NCBI GenBank assembly: GCA_029267455.1
Contig: JAJUIX010000066.1
Span: 1 to 6,931 of the forward strand
Direction: 5' to 3'
Source of the DNA: Enteractinococcus sp.
GTDB lineage: Bacteria > Actinomycetota > Actinomycetes > Actinomycetales > Micrococcaceae
Length of the DNA: 6,931 bases
Shown: positions 5,719 through 6,931 of the stretch, in pieces
Layout of the letters: every line of letters starts with the position of its first letter
Numbering within the stretch: the stretch's first letter is position 1
Made by a program: the position numbers and the translations under genes
Notes under the pieces: generated by a model
Database searches by the model: none
Told to the model about the DNA's origin: nothing
The model's input: the letters and a program-made list of their open reading frames with translations, nothing else

Positions 5719-6931
5719 TCCCAAAACTGCCGACCTCCAAAACAGGACGCCGAGCCCTCATCGGGCTCGGCGTCCTCGCCGCGGTTAAACTCATCGGATG
5801 GATCCTTATCGCCGTGTCTTTGGCACGTGGTATCAGTCACCTGGCCGCTTCGCTGCCTGCCTCCGATGCAGCGCAGTTACTGCAGCTACTGTTCAACTCC
5901 CCGCGAACCGCGCCGGGACTGATTGACTCTCTAGTTGACTACACGACCAGCACCGATTTCATCGTTACTTTGGCCCTCGGCTTCGGTGGGGCTGTATTGC
6001 GTGGACTGGCCCAGTGGGGCCAACAGGTGCTAGCCACTCGAGCAGCGCTGGGCGAAAAAGAACACCTGCGGGAACAACTTGTTCGGCATCGTTTAGCCGC
6101 AGCCGGAGCACATGCAGATCGGGCAGGGGAAGATACCGTCTTAGCCTCTAAGGGCCTTGATGGCCTGGATGACTATTACACGGATTTTCTACCGGCATTA
6201 GTATCGGCGTTGGTTATTCCCCTGGGATTGGGCATCTGGATTCTACTTCACGACTGGGTCAGCGCCGGTGTGCTGGTGTTAACGATCCCGCTGATCCCAA
6301 TGTTTATGATCTTGATCGGCCGCTTCACTGAACACCGAGTGGATGAAGCCGCCGAGGGTCTCAATAAGCTGTCGCATCACCTTTTGGAGTTAGCCCGTGG
6401 GCTGCCCGTGCTCGTGGGGCTGCGAAGAGCCGGGATGCAGCGCAAGTCGCTCCAACAGGTCTCGAATGAATACCAGTCCACTACGATGAACACGCTCAAA
6501 GCAGCGTTCATGTCGGGCCTAGCACTCGAATTGATTTCCACCCTCTCGGTCGCAATTATTGCGGTCTTCATCGGCGTGCGCTTGGTTAATGGCTCGATGG
6601 ACCTGTACGCGGGCATCATGGTGCTGACGTTGGCTGCCGAAGTGTACCTACCGTTTCGCGATATCGGCTCCGCCTACCACGCCTCAGAAGACGGCGTCGA
6701 AGCCCTCAAACGCGCCCGAGCACAAATCAACCAGCCGGTTTCGGCCACTTTGGCCAATACCCTGGACACAAGCGAGCACGAAAAAGAATGCGTGGAGCTC
6801 GAGCAGGTGACCATCGCCTATAAGGCCTTGCACCGAGTCGAGGCACAACCCTATACGGGCCCGGAGTATCTCACCCCCGAACAGTACGCTGAGGCGAAAC
6901 GCACAGCTGACGAGACGCCTGAGACCGATCA
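5715..6931 (+). CDS. cydD: Thiol reductant ABC exporter subunit CydD, N-terminal part
   Basis: Half-transporter of CydDC, which exports glutathione/cysteine-type thiols and is needed to assemble cytochrome bd. The frame is open from TTG 5715 to the right edge (405 codons). It starts within the cydB stop (TTGA, 3-nt overlap), pointing to translational coupling; the next in-frame start of note (GTG 5814) would delete most of the first helix. Membrane helices lie at about 13-37, 81-98, 158-178, 182-201, 264-290 and 295-313. CydD-typical stretches are KGLDGLDDYY (146-155), LIPMFMILIGRFTE (193-206) and ARGLPVLVGLRRAG (227-240). The nucleotide-binding domain opens at about 359 (CVELEQVTIAYK). It then shows some 35 polar residues, rich in Glu and Thr, where the next strand and Walker A would be expected, apparently an insertion. 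The Walker motifs lie beyond the window. A CydC fusion, seen in some actinobacteria, cannot be judged. Confidence 0.92.
   Translation, partial: MIPKLPTSKTGRRALIGLGVLAAVKLIGWILIAVSLARGISHLAASLPASDAAQLLQLLFNSPRTAPGLIDSLVDYTTSTDFIVTLALGFGGAVLRGLAQWGQQVLATRAALGEKEHLREQLVRHRLAAAGAHADRAGEDTVLASKGLDGLDDYYTDFLPALVSALVIPLGLGIWILLHDWVSAGVLVLTIPLIPMFMILIGRFTEHRVDEAAEGLNKLSHHLLELARGLPVLVGLRRAGMQRKSLQQVSNEYQSTTMNTLKAAFMSGLALELISTLSVAIIAVFIGVRLVNGSMDLYAGIMVLTLAAEVYLPFRDIGSAYHASEDGVEALKRARAQINQPVSATLANTLDTSEHEKECVELEQVTIAYKALHRVEAQPYTGPEYLTPEQYAEAKRTADETPETD
5744..5776 (+). other. Perfect 14-bp GC-rich hairpin within the first codons of cydD
   Basis: AGGACGCCGAGCCC (5744-5757) and GGGCTCGGCGTCCT (5763-5776) are exact reverse complements around the 5-nt loop TCATC. 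It begins 26 nt after the cydB stop and covers about codons 10-21 of cydD. No T tract follows, so it is not a classical intrinsic terminator. It may cap the cydAB message, pause transcription, or lower cydD translation relative to cydAB. The structure is certain from sequence; the role is inference. Confidence 0.7.

Noticed and set aside
5744..5776. Hairpin as a rho-independent terminator ending the cydAB transcript
   Set aside because: No T run follows the stem and it lies within the open cydD frame. It is kept as a structured element of unknown role.
1..6931. CRISPR arrays, tRNA/rRNA genes, insertion sequences, attachment sites
   Set aside because: Looked for on both strands; no regular repeat-spacer pattern, transposase, terminal repeats or RNA-gene signature was seen.

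Overview
The window looks like chromosomal DNA of an actinobacterium, most likely in or near the Micrococcaceae. The reasons are the head-to-head olefin (ole) genes in an oleA-then-oleB order, the short BlaI/M56 pair, and a cydAB-cydD cluster whose proteins read as actinobacterial types. By eye the GC content is moderate (mid-50s per cent) and codon third positions are not strongly GC-biased, so a lower-GC member is more likely than a very high-GC one. The genus is an inference; no marker gene is present.

Layout. Everything left of about 2880 is on the minus strand. Read in its own direction it runs: a BlaI/MecI-family repressor (2876-2436), a short M56 membrane metallopeptidase (from about 2389 or 2413 to 1445), a 181-bp gap, the thiolase-fold enzyme OleA (1263-241), and 10 nt later the start of OleB or an OleB-OleC fusion, cut by the left edge. 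Everything right of 3082 is on the plus strand: cydA (3082-4662), cydB (4699-5718) and the N-terminal 405 codons of cydD, which starts on a TTG overlapping the cydB stop and runs off the right edge.

The control region is the 205-bp divergent spacer between blaI and cydA. It holds two near-identical dyads (TCTAC-N5-GTAGA) whose centres are 21 bp apart. The cydA-proximal one overlaps a plausible cydA promoter. A CRP-family-like half-palindrome lies further down the cydA leader. The simplest model is that the BlaI-type repressor binds the twin dyads and controls both its own transcript and the cytochrome bd operon, and that the M56 protease relieves repression by cleaving BlaI. CydA and CydB would form the quinol oxidase, and CydD (with CydC beyond the window) the thiol-exporting ABC transporter needed to assemble it. 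The ole genes downstream of blaI-M56 could share this control, giving a link between respiratory state and long-chain olefin synthesis that can be tested.

Other points of note are a perfect 14-bp GC-rich hairpin inside the first codons of cydD, a hydrophilic insertion early in the CydD nucleotide-binding domain, a cysteine pair in the CydA Q-loop, and a probable CTG start for the M56 gene. No tRNA, rRNA, CRISPR or insertion sequence was seen, and there is no gene-free stretch longer than about 205 bp.
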